Assembly (NCBI GenBank): GCA_024699855.1
Contig: JAMPIQ010000001.1
Location: forward strand, 9,796,001-9,860,000
Reading direction: 5' to 3'
DNA length: 64,000 bases
Origin: Aphelenchoides besseyi
Lineage: Eukaryota > Nematoda > Chromadorea > Rhabditida > Aphelenchoididae
Shown: positions 32,971 to 46,300 of the stretch, piece by piece
Numbering within the stretch: position 1 is the stretch's first letter
Layout of the letters: each line of letters starts with the position of its first letter
The notes under the pieces: model-generated
The model's input: only the letters and a program-made list of their open reading frames with translations
Told to the model about the DNA's origin: nothing
The model's database searches: none
Program-made: the position numbers and the translations under genes

Positions 32971-35897
32971 TTCGCACTGATCAGTCAGAACAGAAGTGTT
33001 GATCTAAACAATTGTATTTAGCAGTGCAGTTAATGTCGCAATATCAACGCAATAATATGCGTACGATAATCGAGAAGAGAAAACTGATTACGTCGTAAAA
33101 TCAAATGACCGATCGGAAGTCCGAATGAGGACAACAACGTTTTTTAACGGGACTGCAAAATGACGCCAAAGCCTCGCGTCCTCAACAGTTTTTGAACTCA
33201 ACAAACGCGCGAGTCCAACAGAAAGCCAAAAACGCGGGACGCCGCTAAAAAGCGCAAGAGCGTGGAGAAAGAAGCGCAGAAAACGCGCCAAAAGCGCCGA
33301 AAGAGCGGAGAGAAAAAAGGTTGTGAAGAAACGAAAACGCACGAGCAACGAAAACTGGACGCCGATTCTTCTTTTGCGTCGTTTTCTGTGTGGAGAGGAA
33401 AAGGAAAGACGAGAGGCCGCCGAAAATGATGGTCTTTGCGCGTCTGTGTGCTGACGAGTGGACGGTCGGAAAAGAGAAACGAGAATTGGCGCAAAGAATC
33501 CAGAGACACGTTTGCGGATCTCAACCGTCTCTTTCCGCTCCCCTTGACCACAAGCGTTCTCTCGCGTTATTGGTCCATTTTCGAGCGTGGCAGAAGGGTG
33601 GACGCAACTCGCCGCTTTCTCCACTGCCCGCCAGTCACTAGCAATTTTGAATGGCGAGCAAAGTTGAGGGCGGAGTCCAAAATCGCTGCGAGCTCACGAG
33701 TTGGGGACCGAAGCCCAGTGACCCACACACGAAAGTAGTGGCGTTAGAGAGAGGTTTTGCGCGGAAGTTGAAAATTCTGCAATGCTTCTCGTTTTTGACT
33801 GCAAATCCGAAAGTCAACAGAAAAATCGATGCCGTTGAGTGGCCACAAAAAAAACTGGGCGCATGGCGAGCGCTCTGAACAATTGGACCAACGGCGACAT
33901 TTGAGCGCAAAAGCAAAATGGAAACAACGCGAATTTGTAGGCGAAAGCAGAAGACCGTCTAACAAAAAACTTGAAGTCGATCATGTGACCTGCGGGAACC
34001 GCGAACTGTACATCCGATGTTACGTAAACGGTCAATCAACTTCCATCGAGATGTTCACCGGGTCTATGTCAATGGACTTGCTCGTCTCTTTCCTCTCATA
34101 GTAGGAATAGAAAGTAAACTCGAAAATATTGATGTTATACAGATGCAATCTTATTCGAAAATAAACATTGCAATCGGTTGTTATGTTCAATTGCGTATTC
34201 CAACCTCATGGCCACCACGTGATTGTGAACATCGAGAATCCGAAGGCAGATCGTTGTCTTTAAAAGGAAATTTCACGAGCAACTTATTCGCCAGATGATT
34301 TCTGTGCTTTTCGACATTTGCAAGGTTGAGCAACAGAACGAAAAGCTGTCGATCAACAGAACGGATTTCAGATCAGTCACTCGAACGTGTCAAACGGAAC
34401 AGAAGCCGACTGATTTGTTAGTTTTTATCAATTGACTCGATTAATTGCGATCACACGCCACGATCTGAAAGAGCGAAGAGGTTGATTGTGAGATCGGGTG
34501 CCCAAGTTCGTTTCATCACTCGCCGGCGGTGGTCTTTGCAACAAATTCGAGAGTTTTCAATAGCTTTCCATGTTAAATCATTTTCAAAATGACCTTTGAC
34601 TTTTTTCTTCGACTCTCCAGCCGTTTTTTGTTCTCAATTGAACTCCCGTTCTGAGGGCAAATCGATCACCGAAACGACCGAATTCGTTCACTCCGGCCCA
34701 ATTTGCAGCTTAATCTCTTGAAAGAACGATGATTAATTCGTAATTTCTGAGAGAAGTTCAACTCTTTTGTTCGACTTTTCGAGCGAACTTTTACGCAAAT
34801 TCCCGAAACGTTGACCCCCGAAGGCGTGTAAGGTCCCCGAACTTCCTATTCACGTTTGCAATCATTAAGAAAATGTGATCAATTTCGTTCGCCCTTCAAC
34901 GATCTCCGAGCTTTTCAATTTGTTGTTGCAATTCAATACCCGATGGTCGGCAATTCGAACCGCCGATCATCTTCGAACTCAACCGCCTCGTTGATCGGCA
35001 CTCAAATTGGTTTAAATTCGAATACTCCATCGCCGCTTTCGTCCATGTGTTAGCTGGTGGGTGGCCGTAAAAGTTTGTTTTTCTCGATTGACCTCCGGAA
35101 TCCGCAACACGTGGCCACTCGATTTCGCTCTACGGTTTCTTTCTGTCTACAGAAAATGTAAATTTTATGTGTCGGAAATTGACGAGGTCTTGCGCTTCAA
35201 CGATTCCATTCAACTCGTTGATTTGCGAAATGACCACTTTTACAGTCCACCACACTTCTCGAAAGACGATCTTCGGCGTAATGAGCCTTCGGTTTCAATG
35301 TCCGAAGAACTTTCCGGTCTCCAATTTGCTTTTAATTGGTCAAAGAAAGTTCCAACTCTGCAACCGCTAATCCAACCGCCCACAGTCTCATCCCACACAT
35401 CATTTCGACGTGCAATTGCTCTTGCAAATTTCGAAACTCGTAAAATTTTCTGTTATAGTTTATTGTGAGCCTTCGTCGGGCTTTGAGTCGTGAATTCGTT
35501 CGACGACTCATCATCTTAATCAGATACAATTCGACGGGAGCAGCAGTGATTTGAATTTTACGAACCTACCTCTCGAAATTTACTGTTTTTGACGTTAATC
35601 TTTTCTTTTCAGTTGGTTGTAGGGTTCTCAGGTCGATTAAGTCATTTTATTGCAAGAAAAACTTTCGACTGCACTTCTTCGCGTCATTGAAAGTCGGTGG
35701 TTTTGCAATCGAGAATCGTTTTTTTCCGTGACCCATTGGTCTTGTGCGTTCTGCTGATAAGAAACATCGCGCACCGGTCGAGTTGCAGCTCATGGATTGT
35801 TTTCAGCTCTTGAACTTACTGATTTTCTTCTGAACTCGAATCGACTTTACACCACTTGGTGCTGTTTTTCGCTCGTTCACAACAAGCGGCCAAAGCA
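32971..35897. other. Noncoding region between the H1-like gene and hemicentin
   Basis: About 2.9 kb between two divergent genes. The frames seen (for example 35061-35468, starting with GTG) lack splice context and a recognisable domain. It contains the periodic A/T-run patch listed separately and must hold the hemicentin promoter. Confidence 0.5.
33090..33960. repeat. A-run/T-run clusters at helical spacing (PATC-like)
   Basis: Short A runs (3-6) and some T runs recur at close to 10-bp steps in a CG-rich background, clearest at 33270-33350 (AAAA-cgcgcc-AAAA-gcgccg-AAA). Similar runs extend on both sides. This resembles the periodic An/Tn clusters known from Caenorhabditis introns and promoters. 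The periodicity was judged by eye only. Confidence 0.45.
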
Positions 35898-37329
35898 ATG
35901 CGTCGACAGCTTCTGCTTCGGGCCGCTTTTCCACTTCTCATCGCTCTCTGCAGCCTTTTAACGGCTAAAGCGAACGGCGCTTATCATCAAGATGCCTTCC
36001 AACGCGTCCAAATGGACATTCCACCTCCGGGAGTTTCGTCATTGACGTTCGTTTTCGACCGCACCGGTTCCATGAACGACGATCTCGTACAAGTCGGTTG
36101 TGTTTGATTTCAGTTTTCTACTTCGATTTTCAGGTTCGACACGGAGCGAAGGGTATCTTTGAAACGGTTTTGAAGCAGAGAAAGAAACTGATTTACAACT
36201 ACGTTCTTGTGCTCTTTCATGATCCCGGTTTGTCTGATCAAAATCTTTCCAACTGTTTTGCTCAATTTCAGAAGTTGATCCGCCGTTTGTTACCACAGAT
36301 CCCGATGTTTTTCAATCCGAATTGGCGTCCGTGTCGGTTCAAGGCGGTGGTGATTGTCCGGAAATGGCGTTGTCGGGGATCAAAAAGGCACTAGAGGTTT
36401 CTTTACCAGGCTCTTACATTTACGTTTTCACTGATGCTCGAGCAAAAGATTATCATTTGGAAGAGCGAATTCTGAATTTGATTCAAGAAAAACATTCATC
36501 GGTTGTTTTCGTAATGACCGGCGATTGCGGGTTAGTTAGAAGCAACTGTTAGCTTACAAGAAGATTCCAGCAATCGAACAGCTCCCGGCTATCGAACTTT
36601 TGAGAAGATTGCCGCCGCTTCTTTCGGTCAGGTTTTTCATTTGGAGAAATCACACGTGAACACTGTTCTTGAATACGTTCGTCACGCCGTGGAACAGCGG
36701 ATGATTCATTTGCTTTACGAAGTTCGAGAGCGTGGTCAAATGGTTATTAGTCCCGTTGCTGTCGATGGACTGATGACCGAGCTAACAATTTCGCTTTCTG
36801 GACAACGAGATGACAGCGAATGGTTGAACATCACACTCATCGATCCCGAAGGTTCGATTTTTGAGTCCAACACTTTTCGATTTGAGTTTCAGGTGACACT
36901 GTGGACAAGGCAACATACGAAAATCAGGCGGGAACTATCGATTTGAAAAACGTCAAGTTAATTCGCGTAACGAATCCGCAACCCGGAACGTGGAAAGTTC
37001 GCACCACGAGCAAAAACAAACACACCCTAAGAATCTTTGGACACTCAACAATCGATTTCAAGTATGGATTTTCGACTCGTGTTGTTGATTCGATTGAGTT
37101 AGCTCATCCACGGCCGATTGCCAATCAACTCACCTACTTGATAGTGAACATGACGGGACTCAATCCACCGGGTCTACTTATGCAAGTGTCTTTGTTGGAT
37201 TATCACGGTCGAATTTTGTATCGAAATGAAAGTCGACTTCATACCCGAAATGGAAATCTCTACTACGTTGGGCCACTGATGCCGCCGAAAGGATTCTTTT
37301 TTGTTCGAGTTCAAGGAGAAGATGAAACT
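35898..37329 (+). other. Hemicentin signal peptide, VWA domain and linker (exons 1-5)
   Basis: Exons: 35898-36092, 36134-36227, 36272-36530, 36571-36851, 36893-37329. The signal peptide is [16 protein letters not shown]. The VWA starts at [20 protein letters not shown], with a MIDAS-type D-x-T-G-S motif, and continues through [20 protein letters not shown] and [19 protein letters not shown]. The linker up to 37329 (for example [19 protein letters not shown]) matches the conserved region between VWA and Ig domains of hemicentin. Confidence 0.9.
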
Positions 37330-40300
37330 GTGAGTTCGATTTTTCGCGCTTAACTCGCTGTTTGTTTAGGGCTACGAATTCAATCGAATCTCTTCGACCG
37401 CAATTTCAACTGTGGATTCGTCAGGACCGCGTGCTTTCATGAGCGATCGAACGATGGCAACCGCTTTTCAACCAGTGAATTTGACTTGTTCTGTTGAATC
37501 CGTTTCTCCGTACACAATTTACTGGCAGTATGGTCAAGATGTGATCGGAGGGCCGTTGTTCTATCAGTGGGTTTTGAATCAATTATCTCATCTTATATGT
37601 TTAGACACACGGACACTTCAATTTGGACGATCGATGCGGTGACTCCACAAAATCGTGGTTATTACACGTGTCTTGTTGTAAGCTCGGCCGGCAATCACAG
37701 TGCAACAACGTACTTGGATTCCCGCGAACCACCGCCTCACATTACGACACTCAGAAACTATACGGTTATTCTGCAGCAATCCGCTTTCTTGCACTGTCAA
37801 ACGCAGAGCAGCGAACAGGCACGAATTGTTTGGGAACGAAACGGTGTGATCGTTGGGAATTCTGCAAAAGTCGTGAGTTCACTTTTGCTTTTCCTCAATC
37901 ACTTGTTTAGTATCAATATCCAAATGGAACCTTGCGAATTTTGGATGCATCTATCCGAGATTCCGGTTACTATCTTTGTCGCGCGACAACTTCGGGTGGA
38001 ATGGACGAAGCGAGAATGTTTTTGAGTGTCTACGATCTTCCACGTGTCATAATCAAACCGCCGCTTCTTTACGTCGCTCCGGGACGTGAGTTCGGTTTGA
38101 GTTGCGTTGTCAGTGGAAATCCACAGCCTGAGGTCTTTTTTGTCTTTAATGGTCAACGTATCATTCCGGACGTTGATCATTACATGCCAGTACCAAGTAA
38201 TGACGAATAATGAGAACATGCATTCACCGTCTTTTAGCTGAGCTTATGGTCAGATCGGCACGTGTTGAGAACCTTGGAATTTACGAATGTCGCGCTTCAT
38301 CTCCTGCAGGAATTGCAATGGACGCTGCGAACGTTCAGTTTGCTGGTTTGTATTTAATTATTGAAATTACCGAAGATTTTTCTAGTTCCACCACAAATTC
38401 AAATCAACGAAAACAAACTAATGATTGGCCGTGGTGGCCTTCTTCAACTCGACTGTCGAGTCCTACAAGGAGTGCCAAGTAACTACCGTTTTGTTTATTT
38501 TGAATACCATAGATTTTAGAACCAACAATCAAATGGTTCAAAAACGATCGAGAACTGTATCCGAATAGCGCCCTGCAATTGGACTACGATCGCTTAACTA
38601 TTCCAGTAACAAACGACCTGTAACCTCATTTATTTTGTATTGTAGAACGCTCAAGAATCTGATGCAGGATCATACAGCTGCCGAGCAGAAAATATTGCGG
38701 GGTCTTATACCGATCAAAAAACCATTGATGTTGGCGGTCAGTTGTCGTTTTTTATCGATTTACTTTTCTTGTTTAGTGAGTCCAACGATTGTTCCGAGTC
38801 CCGAGAGGGTTCAAGGGAACATTGAAAGCTCGATCAAGTTGCAGTGTCGCGCACTTGGTGCTCCGAATCCGAAGATTAGTTGGACAAAAGATAGAAGCCC
38901 GATTTCGTTGGAAAACAAACGATTTTCGATATTGGCTGACGGAAGTCTTATGATTCGAGACATTCAAGTCGAAGATCAGGGTTATTTTACGTGTGAAGCA
39001 AAAAACGAGTTTGGAGTTCAATTCAAGAACACTCTTCTCGTTGTTACTGGATTAGGTGAGTGGATTATAGTTTAACTCTAATTGTGATCAGTGAGTCCAA
39101 TTCTCGCCCAATCACCAACAGAAGCAAACCTAATCGAAGGTCAAGATCTGATTCTCAATTGTATCGTTTTGCTCGGAACACCGAAACCCAAAACTCAATG
39201 GTTTAAGAACAAACAAGAGATTCAGACATCCGAGAAAACAATCGTATGTTCATTCGTTGTTTTTCCCTAGGAAATTGCTTCAGATTCAATCCGATGGCTC
39301 TCTGTTGTTGCGCGATGGTTTGGCTGAGCAGCAGGGCGATTACGAGTGTCGAGCTGTGAGTCCGGCCGGGACCGCTTCGTTGAACGTCAATGTGCTTTTA
39401 ATCAGTGGGTTTTGAATTGCAAAGTGAACATCGTTTTTTTGTGTTGTTGTGAAGTGCGGTGATCGTTTTGGCTGTTCGTCTCGTTTTCCTTTCTTTCCAT
39501 TTTTGCTCAAAACTTTCCTTCGAATTTCCCGTTCTTTCTTGTGGTAAAATCACGAAATTCGACAACAAGCTCAAACGATCAACACACGACACAAGTCGAC
39601 ACAGCGGCTCTAACCAAACAGTAAAACTAATCAAATTGCTGTTCTTTTAACTTCGATTTGAAACTTTCAGGTAAACCGACACTCATCAACGGAAGTCCAA
39701 CGGTCGTACATGCGCGTGCTCACGAACCGTTGGATTTGAAATGTCCGATTCGCTCAACAGACGAAGCAAAAGCGTTGTGGATGCTCGAAGGCCAACCCTT
39801 GCACGGCAACACCGCATCATACACAATCATGGTAAACGATTAGCGTGAATACAAACAAAAGAAGAATGTTTAGCCCGATAATACGCTTCGAATTCACAAT
39901 CCCGATCACGTTCACGAAGGTCGGTACACGTGTTCGATTGCGAATCAAGCCGGAGAAGTTACGGCTTCTGTTGTTGTACAAATTCAAGTAAGTTAGAAGA
40001 ATTTCAACAATCGCAATTGTTGACGCTTAAGACTGCCCCACTAATTGCGGCTGCACAGTCGTCATTCAACTTGGTTCAAGGAGATACCGTTGCTTTGGCG
40101 TGTGAAGTGGATGCAAGTCCGGCGGCGGAAATCAGTTGGCTTTTCAACGATGCGCCAATCGAAGATCCTCCGGTTGACGAAACTGGAGCCTTGGTATTGG
40201 ACAGCGTTAACGAACAACAGCGTGGTGTTTACAAATGTGTCGCCGAGAATTCGATTGGACGTGACGAACGAGAAATTCTCGTTACCGTTCACATTGCGCC

Positions 40301-43300
40301 GATAATCGAAGGTGCCGGATTGGCCAAAACGAAACACGCAATCGCCAATGAAACCGTTCGATTGGAATGTCCAGCACGGGCTTCACCACCACCCGAACGA
40401 CGTTGGAGCTACGAAGGTACACCGTTGTTTGCTCGAAGTTACGATTCTACACAAATTGCCGAATTGGATTCCGATGGAGCGCTCTTGATTCGACAAGTCC
40501 AGTTAACACATAGCGGTTTATACACGTGTAGAATATCAAATTTGGCCGGCGAAGCTTCACTTAGTTGGCAACTTTATGTCTTGGGTAAGTCGCTTACTTG
40601 GTAATATAGGCACGGCCGTAAGAAGTAAAACTCCGGTTAATCTCATGCGTTGTGATAGCTTCTTTTAACGTCCAAAGTGCGATTGTTAAAATGAACAAGA
40701 CATTTGAACAGAACTTGAGATACGGTCAACAATTTGACGTTCAATTTTACGAAGTTCGTGGCATTCGAAAAAAAATTTTTAAGAAAAATGCGGACAAGAA
40801 TGTTCGTAATATTCGAACTTCGAAGCACGACTGACGTTCTGAAGGTGACTCGTGTAAACAAAAAGAACAAGCCTAGTCTAACCGTATTTCCGATCTCTAA
40901 CAAATGCATCACCGATGTGCTGTTTCTTCTTGACGTATAAATTACAAAAAAAAACTTCGGAAATGAGTTTGGACTTTTAAGCCGCAAGTTAATTTCGTTG
41001 ATTTCAGTGCCGCCATCAATTGTCCAATCGCTTCCACCACAGGTTGACGGCATCGTCAACATTCCATTGGCAATGGCATGTCGAGCTCAAGGAACCCCGC
41101 AGCCAACAATTCAATGGGAATACGAGGGAGTTGGCTTGTCAGGTGGGTTATCCGAAAAACGTTGTACTTGTTTGTGAAATTGAATTCTTTTAAATATGAA
41201 ATTAACTTGTCAAAAAATAACAAAGTTCTGGAAACAGAGGACTGGAGAACTAATGTTTGGAATCGGGATTTATATGAATGGAAGATTCAAAGTCACGTGG
41301 CATTTTTGTACAGAAAAGACGAATAGTTGCCGATCAAGTGAATAATGTACAGGATTGCAGGAGACGATGAGCGTTTCGTTCAGACCTCGACCGGGACTTT
41401 GCGTTTGAGTCAACCACGAGCCTCAGATTCGGGCCTGTGGAAATGTTGGGCTAGAAATCAGGCTGGAGAAGATTCGGTGAGTCTTATTGTACCATATAGT
41501 AAGAAATTGCAATTGAAGAAATCGCTGATATCTATAAAATTACAATCTTATCATACAATAACGGCAACCTGGTTTGATTTTATCGAAAGAATTCTTTTAG
41601 TCACAAACGATTTTGACTGTTCGCGAACCGCCAACTATTCGATCGACACAAAAACTGCGCTATCAGTTGGTTGAGGGATTGAGTGGTCAAGTTTACTGTG
41701 AGATCAATGCTCATCCACTGCCAACAATCGAATGGTTCCAAGAAGAGCAGTTGTTGACCTCCGGAAATGGAATCGAGATCTTGAATAGTAATTTAAATCG
41801 AATTATGAAGTTTAAAAGTTGTTTTCAGATGGAACTTTGATCTTTGAAAAGACCGAACGATCTCAAGCTGGTCTCTACCTTTGCACAGCGACGAATAGCG
41901 CTGGAAAAGTTGATGTCAGTATAAACATTGAAGTTTTGACACCACCGGAGATTCGTGAATCTGAACAACCGGAACAACGATACGTAGCCGATGGATCGCC
42001 AATGATTTTGCATTGTCCTGTGGCTTCTCATCAACAACCTCAAATCTCGTGGTTTTGGAATGCGAAACCGTTGGCTTCATTTGCCGCTTCATCGACCAAT
42101 CGATTGCCACAATTCACGTTGTCTGATGATAAACGACGTCTGATGGTTCAGAAATCACAGATCGCTGATACCGGAAATTTCACTTGTGTCGCTCGAAATG
42201 CCGCTGGAGAAGCGTCGAAATCTTTTCTGGTCGAAATCAACAGTAAGACTGAGAATTCAAGTAAGAATACAGAAATCTTTCCAGTTGCTCCACGAGTTGA
42301 CAATCAACAGAAACGTCAAGTGACGGTTCTTGAGGGCGAAAGAGTTGAAATCACTTGTCCAGTGAACGGTCATCCACCACCCAACATAACGTGGCTTTCA
42401 GTGATGAGTGAAAATGGAAGGAATGCGGGACTTCAATTGGGTGGTCAAAACGGAGAAAAAGTGAGTTCGAGCCTATCGGCAGCTTACGGACGTTTAGTTG
42501 ATCATCGAAAACGCACAACTCCACCAATCTGGCTCGATAGTATGTATCGCTTCAAACCGAGCGGGAAGTGTTGATGCGACAGTGAATCTCGAAGTCTTGG
42601 CAACACCGAAGATTGTGAGGAGCAATGAAACGCCGCGCAGCGCTCTGATTGGCAAACCCGTCAGTTTGAGTTGTGATGTCGAGAACTCCGATCCAACTAC
42701 AAGAATCAAGTGGCTTTTCGTACGTTTCTCCGTTGGCTGACAAATAGTTTTGGTTTAGAACGGAAAAGAAAATCTGCCATCGAACGTTCAAATTCCACCG
42801 CACTCTCGTCGTTTGATTATTTTGGAATCGACGGAAGAACATCACGGTCAATTTTCTTGCGTTGTAACGAACAAAGTCGGCGAATCGACTTTGGATTTCC
42901 CACTTGAAATCAACGGTGAGTTTTAGTTTGTCCGTTCGTATTTCGCTTTTTAGTTCCACCCCAACTCTTGGATCCATCGCAGGCAGAAGAAGTGGCTCTG
43001 ATCGAGGGTCAACATCGAGTTTTGCATTGCGACGTTCGCGGTCATCCACCACCACGAATCCAATGGTTTCGAGACGGAGTGTTGCAGTCGGCAGCCAACG
43101 GACAAACGAGTTTGACGGTTGAGGCGGCTAGCGAGAGCGATGCTCTGACGAAGAATCGTTTTTCTTGTGTTGCAACTAACGAAGCGGGATCAGTCTCTAA
43201 AGAGTTTTTTGTTAACGTAAGTTTCTGTTGTAAAGTAAAAACCAGAGGATTTTCAGTCAATCTTTGCTCCCAAACTCTTACCAGTAGACGAACAGGAACG

Positions 43301-46300
43301 AAAAATCGATGTTTTCGAAGGCAACACTGCAACTCTCGAATGTCCGGTGGAGAATTTGCGATTGGATGACCTGTCAATTCACTGGTATCAGCGTGGACGA
43401 CCGTTGGATTTGGGACAGAACTCCAAACACTACTCGCTGTCATCGGATCGAACTCGTTTGACTATTTTGGGTGTTCATCACAACGATGAGGGAGAATACT
43501 CGTGTGTTGCTAAGAACGAAGCCGGAGAAATATCGTCGCCATTTGAACTGAAAGTTTTGGGTAAGAACAAAAAGTTACCGGAATGTTCAAATTTGAGTTC
43601 TAGTTCTTCCAATCATTGAGGGTGATGCCGAAACGTCTGTTGAGTTGGTCGAAGGCGAGGAGTTGGATTTGGAGTGCATTTTTGAAGGACAACCGCTGCC
43701 TTCAGCTTCATGGACTAAGGACGGGCTTCCAACTCCAAAGCATTCAAAAGTACGTTAATTCACGACTATGATTACGAACAGAGTTTTTAGCTTTTGTCCG
43801 AAAATCGTTTTCTTTACGTGGACAAATCGACTTCTGTTGATGCGGGAATCTACATCTGCAGAGTCGAGAATTCGGCCGGTGTAGTCACAAAAAAGTTTGA
43901 TGTTCGTGTAATCGGAAGGCCAAAGTTGTTACGGGAAGAACTCGCAAGTCAGGAAATTGGAGTAAGAAATGAGACTCAAGTTTCTATCTTTCATTTCAAT
44001 CTTTAGGTGCCTATCGGTCAAAGTGCGATCTTGGAATGTTCGGTGCGAGTTGATCCGAACACTGAAACGGAATACAATTGGTTGAAGGAGGGACGATTCT
44101 TGGCGTTGGACACGTGGGATTCCAAATACAAACTGTTGGATAAGGGAAGAAAACTGCAAATTCTGTTTGCTGCTGAAGACGATTCAAGGCTTTTCACTTG
44201 TTTGGCCAAAAATCGAGCTGGTGAAGTAAAACAGGAATTCGAACTATTAGTTAAAAGTAATTACAAACTGTCAGTTACTTACCAACCATCTTTTTAGTTC
44301 CACCATCCATTACTTCGACTGCAAATCAGTACCGAGTAATCGAAAACGCTTCGCTGGTCATTCCCTGTGAAGCTCATGGCACTCCGAAACCGAAGATTGA
44401 GTACTTACGTAACGGCAATTTGATCACTAGCGGAAGAGATGGATTAGAGATCGTGGATGGTGGGCAGCAACTTCGGATTCCATCAGCACGCGCAGATCAC
44501 GATGGTTTTTTTGTTTGTCGCGCTACAAACGAAATCGGACAAGCGGAAATCGGTTTCGGCGTCGAGGTCATCCAACGGCCAATCCTCACTGATACAACAA
44601 CTCAACAGTTGGATGTAACTCTTGGCGATTCGTTTTCTTTCAACTGTCCGCTAAAGAACATGACTTTTTCGGGCAACATCACATGGTACGTGTGTTATTA
44701 AGATACATGCAACAATCCAATATTCAGGCTCTTCAACAACGCTCCAGTTCCAACCAATCAAGAGCGATTCAAGATCATGCAAAACGGTCTTCGACTTTAC
44801 GTCCTACAAGCAACAGAAGACGATCGTGGAGAGTACTCGTGTGTTGTCAATTCAAACGCAAAAGCAGGTCAGCTTTTTCTCTGTCTAAATTGTTTACTTC
44901 ACTACTTAAAAACCTCCACACTGAATACGACAAAACCGAAAAGCTTTGCAAGAACCGGAAAAGTACATTATGTAATTGGTAACGAAATTAAAGTTAGCTG
45001 AGAATTGGCGAGAAAGTTAAACTGTAAGTAAAGCGGAAGGTGGACGAGATCGATTCGGCCGTTCAGCTCGAGAAATCGGCGATTCGGTCGACGACAAACA
45101 GCTCGTAATCATCAACTTGTAGCAACCCAAGACGCCAATAATCGTTTTTCACGGATGTTCCTTGTAAAACAAAAGTTGGGAAGTCTACGTTTACGTTATT
45201 CTTCAAGAATCGACAAACTTCTCGATGAAAACTTCGATCCAAATCACGCATCAATCTGATCATCTTCTCGCGACGGCCAACGAACTTCGGTAGTAACGTT
45301 AACGTTTTCGAAACATTTCTGGAACTCTTCGAACTACAACTGACCTCATAGCATCTTGATTCCAATGAAAGTTTCAAATTAAATCGTAGAAAAAGTTCAC
45401 ATGAGATTGAATCGCATGTACAAATTACGACTTTTTCCACCCACTAGACTGTATCTTAAAAGTTTTTGTTTTCTGTACAATCGACATAAACACTTTTTAG
45501 AAGCAAAGTGTCTCTTGAGTGAAGCTGATCGACCAAGTCCACCTGAGGGCCCAATGACCTATCCGACAACCACACAACAGTCAATCATTTGCGCATGGAA
45601 ACCGTCAGCTGACAACGGTGGAGCTGAACTGGTTACGACAAGGAAAAACTACGCTTTGAACGTTCTGGTTCCTCCTTCAATTTCGCTTCTTGAACGCGAC
45701 AAACGACGTGCGATCATCGAAAACGGAACCGTCGAATTGGAATGTCCGGCGAGTGGCCATCCACAACCGTCGACTCGTTGGTACAAAGATGGAGTTCCGT
45801 TGGAGGCCGAGACGATTAACAGCGTACTTCCCGGAGCATCGCTCGTCGGAACGGCCATTCGAATCGAAAACATTCAAGAATCCACCGGATCAGGACGATA
45901 CACTTGTGAAGCGCAGAATTCGGCGGGCATAGTCGATTTGGACATTTTGGTTCAAGTCATGAGTGAGTTCAATGCTCGTGTTGATTGTGTTAACAGCATT
46001 GTTTTAGCTCGGCCAGTGATTCAACGGAACAATCAAACGAACATTCCAATTGACGGCGAAATCGGTGGACGCGCAGAATTGGAGTGTAAAGTCAACGGAA
46101 ATCCAAGTGAGTTGTTTCGATGGTCATCTTGCTAACTGCTCTTTCAGCTCCAACAATCACTTGGCTTCAAGACGGAACTCCAATTCAGGTCGACGAACCT
46201 GCCAATCAAATTTATTTGACTCACAACCAACAGAAATTGAATTTTGTTGAACTGAAGAAGGTTTGTGCTCATTGAAATGATGTTAATTTGTTTGTAGGAA

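Noticed and set aside
33088..34101. Cluster of overlapping frames on both strands
   Set aside because: They result from low stop density in the CG-rich, A-run region. None shows protein-like composition.
35061..35468. 135-codon frame upstream of hemicentin
   Set aside because: It starts with GTG, has no splice context and no domain. It is compatible with chance in a region with few stops.
44868..45500. The whole interval as a hemicentin exon
   Set aside because: Stops occur in the required frame. Only 45501 onward, after a TTTTTAG acceptor, continues in phase.
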